DNA of 64,000 bases from Catenovulum maritimum (GTDB lineage Bacteria; Pseudomonadota; Gammaproteobacteria; Enterobacterales; Alteromonadaceae): assembly GCF_001050375.1 (NCBI RefSeq), contig NZ_KQ130483.1, forward strand, positions 124,001-188,000. Direction: 5' to 3'. Positions within the stretch are counted from its first letter, which is position 1. Every line of letters starts with the position of its first letter. The notes beneath the pieces are model-generated. The model was given only the letters and a program-made list of their open reading frames with translations. It was not told the origin of the DNA and did not search any database. Below, piece by piece: positions 39,401 to 46,072 of this stretch. A program made the translations under genes and the position numbers.

Positions 39401-39429
39401 TGTCTTATGAAATTTAAGGCTGAGTCCAA
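36409..39429 (-). CDS. Outer-membrane usher with C-terminal SPOR-like domain
   Basis: This 1006-residue protein has the features of a fimbrial usher of an alternate chaperone-usher class: signal peptide (about 1-28), N-terminal domain with SYQGDFYLPVNFISSSL, then a long beta-rich barrel region (about 165-680). It is followed by a Ca-binding-like segment DHNQNAIYDRSDE near residues 688-700 and carboxypeptidase-like domains (about 700-870). The last 74 residues (933-1006) look like a SPOR domain: YAIQLAAAQ, then WCRVYLGRFNSHQQAKLILEQLG. SPOR domains bind denuded peptidoglycan. The start seems to be TTG at 39429, 16 bp inside the chaperone gene, with no better codon. Confidence 0.82.
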   Translation of the reverse strand: MDSALNFIRQLILSCLILHSICITKLNAEALNPSAANYELFDIELSDRTRILESIDVLSYQGDFYLPVNFISSSLELNLNFNPEKTILAGKINGQVLALDFKQLKQYHYFITSEDLWLNVKDFADLIDASIQLDFSALLFSFKANTDVFPIQKRIARAKRSVVSQSRNTEPNFEFVIPDKYRLYTPPKGAVRLNLNQSDNTDLGYQYNLHSYNDILYHSANINLSQVKGDDLNARMTFSRFKPSPNQSLFAGLSQYQFGDVTVNNNRAGVAYSGVGFTFSSLERRYTNYYGAITLEEFAPANWQAELYSNGYLIQTGQVSTDGLIKFEQVETSYGVNRFEIKLYGEFGEEDTIVREIIIGGNQLKVGSFNYTGGVFDTRHSMFNDSSIFNREESSNLAGYIQTEYGLSSSTTLGLSIFQQQATASASANAEYILSLTQQLNNALLDVNLKHQGESGYGAELDLLGSLFSNSIRYQLGARRLSQYQSLNSISNNDEIRTDFSASFSGRFKKLAWLISGNQSQVEQTDSSLNNMTRYDSLATRLSWRYRRFNFTNVTRYRYGPDTNSVTDDIAISTRLTDDINFRALASFDLKPNAGQSHFDSARLNLNWRISPKLNNQTSLQANKGDHYNLTSYLSWQRDDYNLTMSAQADNQSHWQVALGISFNLDWDYHKDQIDINYGYSPASGTLDLFNFIDHNQNAIYDRSDEVIENLKFGGKKQWIDKVSGENGAVYLTGLTSQVPTQIYVNAHDTKASNLTPIYADFKVFSHPGGIIDLDLPYNYAAELIGQLEFELDDSSYKPQYLPIELVRDGKVVKTSYSEFDHVFIFDKVWPGYYQVRIEQSFLHEKGLISVPEFIDVKIDGSRDLVELASFSLQRLDVEQVEQALEIVAPSTTELISAKPPAKHSVQQPIKRSVQNNLTEVTILKQNEHVNSHAIYAIQLAAAQSNTSCEAIKRKEQAEFSLPVFVIRNHAWCRVYLGRFNSHQQAKLILEQLGAKKPAGAYVKKI

Positions 39430-40175
39430 GATGCGCTCGCGTTACCGAACTTTTCGGATTCGACAAACCTAAGTTTCAGCTTACCGCTGGCTTTATTTTT
39501 TAAAGTTAACGACTTTGGTAAACTCTGAGTTTGTTGATAAATAGAGAGGCCTTTGACAAAAGTAAGGATATTATCTGATTCGTCTAAAACATCGATTCGG
39601 CCGTATAAAGAACGATTACCTTCTCGATTAAGATTAAATTGTATAGTTTGCTGATTATTCTGTTCTAAAATATCGACATCAGAAAAATGCACTTTTGCGC
39701 CTAGCTGACCTTTTCTAACAATTACCGGAATATTAAAGACAAAATTGGGGGTTATTTGCATTTTTTGATCTGTTGCTTTGACCAAATTCTTGCATCTTAA
39801 ACTTAAATACGAAACCCACTCCGCATTAGGTTGACGGCGCAAGTTACGGGCTATAACTTTGATTTTTTGAGCTTGATTAGGCTCTAGCCTAATTCTTTTA
39901 GGTGACGCTCGTAGCAAAGCTTTGGCACTAGTTGTCGGGCCATTTCCATTTTTGACGCTTCTTAATTGTCCATTGGCTGTTACATTAAAATCGATAAACT
40001 GAGTTGTACATTCGGCTGCCGAAGTGCCTTGATTATAAAACTGGTAGTCATATTTAGGATTCGCTTCAGTCAATAATATCCTATGTTCTGTTAAATGCAT
40101 TTTAGGCTGAGCATAACAGTAATTTGTTATGCTCAAACAAAAAATAAAACTAGAAAATAGAAATTTCAACAACAT
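39414..40175 (-). CDS. PapD-like periplasmic fimbrial chaperone
   Basis: This 253-residue protein has a signal peptide (about 1-22) and the immunoglobulin-like chaperone fold: a first-domain strand LTEHRILLTEANPKYDYQFYNQG, then SPKRIRLEPNQAQKIKVIARN, corresponding to the G1 donor-strand region. A second domain follows, ending in a LKLRFVESEKFG strand. It would carry the DUF4402 subunits to the usher. It sits between the major pilin (stop 40176) and the usher gene, which it overlaps by 16 bp. Confidence 0.85.
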   Translation of the reverse strand: MLLKFLFSSFIFCLSITNYCYAQPKMHLTEHRILLTEANPKYDYQFYNQGTSAAECTTQFIDFNVTANGQLRSVKNGNGPTTSAKALLRASPKRIRLEPNQAQKIKVIARNLRRQPNAEWVSYLSLRCKNLVKATDQKMQITPNFVFNIPVIVRKGQLGAKVHFSDVDILEQNNQQTIQFNLNREGNRSLYGRIDVLDESDNILTFVKGLSIYQQTQSLPKSLTLKNKASGKLKLRFVESEKFGNASASWTQP

Positions 40176-40766
40176 TTAATATGTCGCCGTTATATCGAAT
40201 TGCTCAGTATAAGTTGTGTTCGCTGTTAAACTCGTTGAGCCTATCGTAATAGTGCCACCAATAACCAAATTAATATTGCCAGAAGTGGTATCTAACGTCA
40301 TAGTTTCTGGCTGATCACGGGTAACCGTCGTTGCCGCTGAATAGGCAGCCGTATCATCAACCGCTAAAATTTCTGGATCAAAATTAAAATCTGTCGCAGA
40401 AACTGAACTCACTGTGATGTTAACCGTTTGTCCTGGCTCACCATTCAAAACGTATATCCCAGAGAAGTTATTCGTGACTGAATCAGATATGTTAATACAA
40501 CCAGCTCCGCTTAAGCCATCTGTGATATCTGCATTTGCCACAGCACCTGTGCCAGTCGTGTCATTAAAACTAGGCGAAGTAGTACACTGTGAACTCGCCG
40601 TGCCAAATACATTCTGACCAAAAGATAATGAGCTTACCTGAGTAATATTTAAGTCTTGTAAGGTAACAAAGCCGACATCAAAGGATAATGTAACCGCTGC
40701 TAACATACTACTATTGAGTAAAGCAGCAGTAAAAATACCTTTTTTTAATATTTTTTTTGCTTTCAT
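40176..40766 (-). CDS. DUF4402-like major pilin
   Basis: This protein (196 residues from ATG 40766, preceded by GCGAG at 6 bp; an ATG two codons upstream is possible) has a signal peptide ending about residue 24 (SSMLAAV). The DUF4402 pattern is clear: VSSLSFGQNVFG near the start, GEPGQTVNITV in the middle and LVIGGTITIG... FDITATY at the end. The mature protein is rich in Thr, Ser, Ala and Asn, as expected of an extracellular fibre. It is the first pilus gene in the operon, fitting the main structural subunit. Two Cys in the N-terminal half may form a disulfide. Confidence 0.82.
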   Translation of the reverse strand: MKAKKILKKGIFTAALLNSSMLAAVTLSFDVGFVTLQDLNITQVSSLSFGQNVFGTASSQCTTSPSFNDTTGTGAVANADITDGLSGAGCINISDSVTNNFSGIYVLNGEPGQTVNITVSSVSATDFNFDPEILAVDDTAAYSAATTVTRDQPETMTLDTTSGNINLVIGGTITIGSTSLTANTTYTEQFDITATY

Positions 40767-40797
40767 TTGCATCTCGCTTTCTAGTTTATTTTTTAAT

Positions 40798-40813
40798 TGT
40801 CAATAATATGACA
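40798..40813. promoter_or_regulatory. Candidate dyad site in front of the pilin gene
   Basis: TGTCA-N6-TGACA, 32 bp upstream of the major pilin start. A similar TGTCA-N6-TGAC occurs at 35206-35220, just before the lipoprotein at the other end of the locus; 13 of 17 aligned positions match. A shared regulator is possible, but the motif is short. Confidence 0.3.
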
Positions 40814-40881
40814 GGCTTATCGCCTTTTTATCCATAATCTAAACAGCAAAATTCGCGCCACATAGATAAACAGCTATAAAT

Positions 40882-41415
40882 TTAGTTAAAAGGCAATGAA
40901 ACTCGGTAGCTAGCCGCCAGTTTATTGTTAGCTACTGGCTTAACTGATGTTGTAATAATGAGCCGTTGATTTTCAATTTCAATTTGTCCATCTAGAACAA
41001 AGCGGTTAATGCTTGCCGCTTTATTAACAAGAGCATGTGCAACAATATGCCCATGTTTTTCTCTAGTTCCCAATTTTTGTTTAATTAGCCGACTTAAGTC
41101 TTCCGATAAACCCTTAAGAGATTGATGGCTATGAGTAACTTGATAAGGCTTAGCGGCAATAAAAGCTGATGGACCGAGTTGTTTGTCTATTTCATAAATG
41201 ATTCGCTCCGCAACAACAGGCAGCTGTTTAGGTAAATAATCAGGCATACTAGGAATAAAATTAGGGGTTGCGGGCATGTTTGAAGCATTAGGCTGTACTT
41301 GGTGACCATAGCCATAATAAGCAAATTGATTCGCCACATGCTGATGATAATCCATCGAGGAGCAACTCAATAATGATAAGCAAATTAACCCAACAAAATA
41401 ACAACGACTAAACAA
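40882..41415 (-). CDS. Second putative lipoprotein at the DUF4402 locus
   Basis: This 177-residue protein has a lipobox LLSC near residue 18 after a hydrophobic segment. TTG at 41415 appears to be the start codon; no ATG precedes the signal sequence. A Pro/Asn-rich linker (PATPNFIPSMPDYLPKQLPV) follows, then a helical and beta C-terminal domain with FVLDGQIEIENQRLIITTSV and AASYRVSLPFN, again faintly FlgO-like. It lies 115 bp upstream of the major pilin start on the same strand and may be the first gene of the pilus operon. Confidence 0.65.
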   Translation of the reverse strand: MFSRCYFVGLICLSLLSCSSMDYHQHVANQFAYYGYGHQVQPNASNMPATPNFIPSMPDYLPKQLPVVAERIIYEIDKQLGPSAFIAAKPYQVTHSHQSLKGLSEDLSRLIKQKLGTREKHGHIVAHALVNKAASINRFVLDGQIEIENQRLIITTSVKPVANNKLAASYRVSLPFN

Positions 41416-41557
41416 TTTAAATCACAACCTAAAAAATGACACAAGAATTTGAACAACTAAGATAAGTATCACTAACGCAATAAATACGCCAACCTACTCA
41501 ATAAGTCAGGCTAAAATTCTACTTTTTACCACACGCTATACATTAAAGTGGATTAAG

Positions 41558-41722
41558 TAATACCAATCCATCCTAATTATTGCTCAATTTTACTAGTTAA
41601 AAAGCACGTAAACTGCGTTATGAATTTTGCTATTAGTTTACTAGTAGCGGCAATTCATGCCTTGTTAGCGCACTTTTTTTCAACGTAAAATATAGATCAA
41701 AAATTTAGGTGAACTGGTATTA
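41558..41722. repeat. 165-bp imperfect palindromic repeat (MITE-like), copy A
   Basis: Ends TAATACCA (41558-41565) and TGGTATTA (41715-41722) are perfect inverted ends; the two halves align with each other along almost their whole length (shared ATTTTAC, ATGAATT and GCTA blocks). It lacks any ORF, so it is a non-autonomous element or hairpin repeat. It shares the internal blocks AACAAGG-TGAATT and AAAATTCA-ACGCAGTT with the shorter repeat at 50005-50109. Confidence 0.7.
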
Positions 41723-42050
41723 GATTGATAATTTAGAGCAACACGTATTTCTACGACGAAAAATTTAAGCCTACAAAGATGTCATGGCTGCGTTTGGGCG
41801 AGAATTAAGACTATAAACTCAAACTTAGAGCTAAATCAAATTATTTTACGCTCATTAACAACCTCGATATCTGTGGTTAAAATCACTCAGTTCAGCTTCT
41901 AGACTTCCCCTAACACATGCTAAACTTAGTACTCATCTCAGCTTGTTAATTAAGCAGACAAGTTTCATAAAATTGACGAATTTAATGGTGTCTATGTTTT
42001 GATATTCACTATTGCCATATTTTCGTGTACAAGCAAAATGAACAGGTCGC
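41723..42050. other. Intergenic stretch without a recognisable gene
   Basis: This part of the 980-bp gap between the lipoprotein gene and hisG has no open frame with plausible signals and no RNA gene that I can recognise. It separates the palindromic repeat from the his promoter. Confidence 0.5.
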
Positions 42051-42056
42051 TAGCCC

Positions 42057-42085
42057 TTGATTATAAGGCTTAGATAAGGTAAATT
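42057..42085 (+). promoter_or_regulatory. Candidate sigma-70 promoter of the his operon
   Basis: TTGATT (42057-42062) and TAAATT (42080-42085) are separated by 17 bp and each match the consensus at four of six positions. Transcription would begin near 42092, giving a short 5' leader before hisL. Confidence 0.35.
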
Positions 42086-42121
42086 TGCAACCCGAATTTA
42101 AACTGAAAAGTTGAATATTAA

Positions 42122-42178
42122 ATGAATACTATGAATTACTTGAATACACTTGGCCATCATTATCATCATAACCAATAG
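42122..42178 (+). CDS. hisL: His operon leader peptide
   Basis: This 18-codon frame, MNTMNYLNTLGHHYHHNQ, is too short for routine gene finding but is clear: four His codons within five (42155-42169) just before the stop TAG (42176-42178), directly followed by an attenuator and hisG. Ribosomes stalling at the His codons when charged His-tRNA is scarce would change the downstream RNA fold. A second ATG at 42131 is an alternative start; neither has a strong ribosome binding site. Seven-His leaders are known in E. coli; four here. Confidence 0.88.
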   Translation: MNTMNYLNTLGHHYHHNQ

Positions 42179-42264
42179 CCTTCAGGTAATCGAAGGCACT
42201 ACCCTATTGTAGCCTTCCGATGTAATCATTTTAAAACCCTCGGAAGTGAACCGGGGGTTTTTTT
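42179..42264 (+). promoter_or_regulatory. His attenuator (pause, antiterminator and terminator stems)
   Basis: Mutually exclusive stems can be read: B CCTTC (42179-42183) with C GAAGG (42192-42196); C GAAGGC (42192-42197) with D GCCTTC (42212-42217); D CTTCCGA (42214-42220) with E TCGGAAG (42240-42246); and the terminator E AAAACCCTCGG (42233-42243) with F CCGGGGGTTTT (42251-42261), 11 bp with one G-U pair, followed by a T-run. Stalling at the His codons leaves B free, so B:C and D:E form and transcription continues. A ribosome at the stop codon covers B, so C:D and E:F form and transcription ends. Confidence 0.88.
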
Positions 42265-42395
42265 ATACTTCATAAGCAAAATAAGATTGAAGCATAATTA
42301 ACAGAATTAACCAGATTAAATAAAACCAAAGTACGCAAGATATCTAAAATGAAAATCGCAACGTACTGTTTTATCAATTAAATTAGGAAAAACAG

Positions 42396-43586
42396 ATGTC
42401 CCTATACGACGCTGTTATGGCTATTCCAAGAAGTGGCCGAACGTTCGAAAATTTTATCAGCAAACTGAGTAGCCAAACCCAAGATTTGCCTAATGCAGAA
42501 GCCTTAATCAAGGCCGTTAAAGCAGGTAAAAAACGTAAAGATCAAAATTACGCAGTTGCAAGTCAGTATTTAACTGAACTACAAAGCTCTCCCGTTGCCA
42601 GTAATTTAGGCTTATTTATTGACAGAAAACGCGAAGAAAGACCGTATCGTGTCGGTTTTTTAGGCGCAGATGTCGAAATTGGTGGCTTAAATGTACGAAT
42701 TGAAGGTGATGAGCCACACAACTGCTCTTCACTGGTCGGCTTAGGTGAAGCTGATATCGCAGTTGCCGGTTTGGATGAATTACTCGCAGTTACCCACAAT
42801 TCGTTAAGTATGTCTGCGACTAAATGGGGTATGTACAACTACAACCTGAAAAAAGAACATAAAGTTCGCATTGCAGGTTCTGCTATGTTGACCCGATACA
42901 ATGATGTCGTTTCTCGCGAAGTCCAAGATATGGTTGGCTTTTTCCTAATTGCTAAGCAAAGGCCAAGTAGCGGACCTAACACTGGCTACCCTAAAGATTA
43001 TTTAGAGCATTTAGAGACGCACAAGAACAAAGTATTTGTTAAAGGTAGATACGTAGAGAAAGTACGAAAATCTTATCCTAAATTAAATATTGAGCCTGTG
43101 CATGACGTTGAAGATGCAGTTAACGATAGCGAAACAGGCGACGTCGGTTTAGAAATCGTACAAACAGGTTCTACATTAAGACGTAAAAATTTAGTATTAC
43201 TCGGTGCGCCTTTGTTTTTATCCGAGAGTTTATATGTGGTTGACTACTACAAATATAACTCTGGCACTGAAGATTCACTTAAAGCCTTATTAGACACATT
43301 CGCACCTGTCGGTTATTTTGAACAGCAAAGACTAGAACAATTTGCCTATTGGTATCATGCATTACAAGAAAACTTAGGCGATAGTTGGATTAATAAACCT
43401 AGAATCGAAGATATTTTCTGTAGCCATCAAGATTCGGTTCGTGGTTTGAGGCCATACAGTTTAAAAACTCGCTATTGGACCCCATCTGATAGTTACAAGC
43501 GTGATGATGCTTTTCAATTTGTTGAAAACTCAATCAGCGAGTTAAAAGATATTTATAATCAAGTTGTCAGCGGGCAACTAAAATAA
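42396..43586 (+). CDS. Divergent ATP phosphoribosyltransferase-like protein in the hisG position
   Basis: This 396-residue protein occupies the hisG slot: first gene after the attenuator, 26 bp before hisD, with a good AGGAAA ribosome binding site. It is not close to ordinary HisG, but HisG elements can be traced. VMAIPRSGRTFENF resembles the N-terminal IALPKGRL segment. GEADIAVAGLDELL (117-130) resembles the domain-II start (AADLGIVGKDVL-like). IVQTGSTL (254-261) matches the end of the PRPP-binding signature, with the usual Asp replaced by Glu253. It carries an extra stretch of about 40 residues after the N-terminal motif and a C-terminal part (about 290-396) with no evident HisG_C regulatory domain. 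No hisZ is nearby. Most likely it performs the first step of histidine synthesis, ATP plus PRPP to PR-ATP. Confidence 0.78.
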   Translation: MSLYDAVMAIPRSGRTFENFISKLSSQTQDLPNAEALIKAVKAGKKRKDQNYAVASQYLTELQSSPVASNLGLFIDRKREERPYRVGFLGADVEIGGLNVRIEGDEPHNCSSLVGLGEADIAVAGLDELLAVTHNSLSMSATKWGMYNYNLKKEHKVRIAGSAMLTRYNDVVSREVQDMVGFFLIAKQRPSSGPNTGYPKDYLEHLETHKNKVFVKGRYVEKVRKSYPKLNIEPVHDVEDAVNDSETGDVGLEIVQTGSTLRRKNLVLLGAPLFLSESLYVVDYYKYNSGTEDSLKALLDTFAPVGYFEQQRLEQFAYWYHALQENLGDSWINKPRIEDIFCSHQDSVRGLRPYSLKTRYWTPSDSYKRDDAFQFVENSISELKDIYNQVVSGQLK

Positions 43587-43612
43587 AACGTTAAATAACG
43601 GAGACGCTTTAA

Positions 43613-44911
43613 ATGCAAACACTTGTTTGGCAATCATTATCTCCTGAGCAGCAAGCTTCGGTATTACAACGCCCTGCCCTTGGTGACAGTGCAAAATTGT
43701 CTGAATTAGTAAAAGACATCATCAGCCAAGTTCGCCAAGATGGCGATCAAGCGATTTTTGAATTAACCAAGAAATTTGATGGTTTAGATTTAGCTGACTT
43801 AAGAGTGAGCAAAGCTGAAATTGACAATTCAGAAAATGAGTTAGGCGATAATATAAAAGCAGCCATTGAGCTGGCACACAAACAAGTTAAAGTATTTCAC
43901 GAAGCGCAAAAGCAAGACGTAATAAAAGTAGAAACTACACCGGGTGTAATTTGCGAATTACACAACCAACCAATTGAAGCTGTTGGTTTGTATATCCCAG
44001 GTGGTACAGCGCCATTACCTTCTACTGTATTAATGCTTTCTACACCGGCTCGTATTGCTGGTTGTAAACGTTTAGTGCTTGCAACGCCTCCAGGTAAAGA
44101 CGGCAAGATTAAAGCGGAAATTCGCTATGCTGCTAAAATTTGTGGTGTTGACGAAATATATATGGTTGGTGGCGCACAAGCCATTGCTGCATTAGCCTAC
44201 GGCACGCAAAGTATTAAGAAAGTGAATAAAATATTTGGTCCGGGCAATAGCTTTGTCACCGAAGCTAAACAACAGGTTAGCCAAGATCACATGGGCGCAG
44301 CAATTGATATGCCTGCAGGTCCATCAGAAGTATTAGTGATTGCAGATGAACAAGCTAATCCTGAATTTGTTGCTGCAGATTTATTATCTCAAGCTGAGCA
44401 TGGTAAAGACTCTCAAGTTATTTTATTAACCACGAGCCAAGCGCAAGCTCAAGCCTGTGCGCAAGCGGTTGAAAAACAATTAAAACAACTACCAAGAGAA
44501 GAAATTGCAGCTGGCGCTTTATCGCATAGCCGCATCATAATTACTGAGTCGATTGACCAAGCTATCGAAGTTAGCAATGAATATGCACCAGAGCATTTAA
44601 TTGTTCAAACTGAAGATGCTCGTGCTTTACTCCCAAGACTAGAAAATGCAGGTTCTATCTTCTTAGGTGCTTATTCACCTGAATCTGCTGGTGACTATGC
44701 AAGCGGAACGAATCACGTTTTACCGACATATGGTTACACAAAAACCTATAGCAGCTTAACCCTAGCGGATTTCTCTAAGCGCTTTACAGTGCAAGAGTTA
44801 ACTAAGCAAGGGTTAGAAGCAATTGGTCCAGCGATTATGGACTTAGCAGCAGCAGAAAGTTTAGATGCGCATAAAAATGCCGTCGCTGTCCGTTTAAATA
44901 GTTTAAAATAA
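43613..44911 (+). CDS. hisD: Histidinol dehydrogenase
   Basis: HisD catalyses the last two steps of histidine synthesis, oxidising L-histidinol to histidine with two NAD+ and a zinc ion. The 432 residues match the family: LYIPGGTAPLPSTVLM, FGPGNSFVTEAKQQV, DMPAGPSEVLVIADE, and LSQAEHGKDSQVIL, which carries the conserved zinc/catalytic His. The C-terminal DYASGTNHVLPT includes another conserved His. A GGAGACG ribosome binding site precedes the ATG. Confidence 0.97.
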   Translation: MQTLVWQSLSPEQQASVLQRPALGDSAKLSELVKDIISQVRQDGDQAIFELTKKFDGLDLADLRVSKAEIDNSENELGDNIKAAIELAHKQVKVFHEAQKQDVIKVETTPGVICELHNQPIEAVGLYIPGGTAPLPSTVLMLSTPARIAGCKRLVLATPPGKDGKIKAEIRYAAKICGVDEIYMVGGAQAIAALAYGTQSIKKVNKIFGPGNSFVTEAKQQVSQDHMGAAIDMPAGPSEVLVIADEQANPEFVAADLLSQAEHGKDSQVILLTTSQAQAQACAQAVEKQLKQLPREEIAAGALSHSRIIITESIDQAIEVSNEYAPEHLIVQTEDARALLPRLENAGSIFLGAYSPESAGDYASGTNHVLPTYGYTKTYSSLTLADFSKRFTVQELTKQGLEAIGPAIMDLAAAESLDAHKNAVAVRLNSLK

Positions 44912-44922
44912 GCTAAATTAAT

Positions 44923-44972
44923 GGCCATTAGACGAGTTGGCAGATAATTATTGATGCAAACTCGTTAAGGCC
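44923..44972 (+). other. Hairpin between hisD and hisC
   Basis: ACGAGTTGGCA (44932-44942) and TGCAAACTCGT (44955-44965) form an 11-bp stem with one mismatch, enclosed by GGCC/GGCC at 44923-44926 and 44969-44972. It is in the longest gap (95 bp) of the his operon and has no U-tract. It could be an RNA-processing or stability element. Confidence 0.5.
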
Positions 44973-45006
44973 GAAGAAAATTATTTGCTCATTGAAAGAG
45001 AGAGTT

Positions 45007-46071
45007 ATGAGTCTTGCAGATCAATTAACCAGAGAAAACATTCGAGGTTTAGTGCCTTACGCTTCAGCTCGTCGCAGCATGTCTGGCGGCGACATCTGGT
45101 TAAACGCTAACGAATCACCATTTGCTAATGAATATCAATTAGATAGTAGCGTGCTAAACCGCTACCCTGATTTTCAACCAAGTAAGCTTATTGAGTCTTA
45201 CGCCAGTTATGCAAAAGTATCAAAAGATCAAGTTTTAGCCAGCCGCGGTGCAGATGAAGCCATTGAATTATTAATTCGTACCTTTTGCGAAAATGATGAT
45301 CAAATATTAATTTGCCCACCGACATACGGTATGTACGCAATTAGTGCTGAAACTTGTAATATAGCTACCAAAAAAGTGCCGCTTAAGCCTGACTTTTCGT
45401 TAGACCTTGAAGCCATTACTCAGGCGACCGATAAGGTTAAGCTGGTATTTATCTGCTCACCAAATAATCCAACAGGGACCAGTGTTGACCATGAGCAAAT
45501 TAAAGCAGTTTTAGATATTTTTAAAGACAAAGCAATTGTTGCGGTTGATGAAGCTTATATTGAGTTTTCTGCAGACAACACCACGGCAGGCTGGGTTAAC
45601 GACTATCCGAACCTAGCTGTACTTAGGACCATGTCAAAAGCCTTTGGCTTAGCTGGTATTCGCTGCGGTTACACATTAGCAAATAAAGACATAATAAACG
45701 CTATGAGTAAAGTGATTGCACCTTACCCTATCAGCTGGCCTGTTGCGCAAATTGCAACACAAGCCCTTTCAGCTGAAGGCTTAGACAGAATGCAATCTCA
45801 ATTACAACAGATTAACGCGCAAAAACAAATTATAGTCGATGCATTAGACTCGCTTGACTATGTTTATGAGCAGGTGCCGAGTGACTCCAATTTTGTCATG
45901 TTCCGCACTAAAGCCAAGCAAGCTTTATTTAAAGCTTTAGTTGAAAATGGCATATTAATTAGAGACTACTCAAGCCAAATTATGCTTGATGACAGTTTAA
46001 GAATTTCAGTGGGTAGCGAATCCGAAACCCAAGCATTACTTAACGTAATGACTAATTTTTCAGGAAACTAA
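45007..46071 (+). CDS. hisC: Histidinol-phosphate aminotransferase
   Basis: HisC is a PLP-dependent aminotransferase that makes L-histidinol phosphate from imidazole acetol phosphate and glutamate. Start ATG 45007 (354 residues) fits the E. coli alignment ([15 protein letters not shown]) and is preceded by GAGAGAG; a TTG five codons earlier also reads in frame. Fold type I features are [19 protein letters not shown], the VDEAYIEF loop and the PLP Lys in [15 protein letters not shown]. Confidence 0.95.
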   Translation: MSLADQLTRENIRGLVPYASARRSMSGGDIWLNANESPFANEYQLDSSVLNRYPDFQPSKLIESYASYAKVSKDQVLASRGADEAIELLIRTFCENDDQILICPPTYGMYAISAETCNIATKKVPLKPDFSLDLEAITQATDKVKLVFICSPNNPTGTSVDHEQIKAVLDIFKDKAIVAVDEAYIEFSADNTTAGWVNDYPNLAVLRTMSKAFGLAGIRCGYTLANKDIINAMSKVIAPYPISWPVAQIATQALSAEGLDRMQSQLQQINAQKQIIVDALDSLDYVYEQVPSDSNFVMFRTKAKQALFKALVENGILIRDYSSQIMLDDSLRISVGSESETQALLNVMTNFSGN

Positions 46072-46072
46072 A

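Noticed and set aside
40798-40803. TTGACA as the -35 of a sigma-70 pilin promoter
   Set aside because: On the minus strand TTGACA is exact, but no acceptable -10 lies 16-18 bp downstream; only AAAGCG is there.
41558-41722. Small RNA gene or attenuator in the gap before the his operon
   Set aside because: The structure is a long imperfect palindrome with short inverted ends and a second relative at 50 kb, which fits a repeat element better than a gene.
42396-43586. Frameshifted or fused hisG explaining the unusual length
   Set aside because: The frame is open and uniform for 396 codons, has a good ribosome binding site, and codon use resembles its neighbours; no second frame with HisG similarity was seen.
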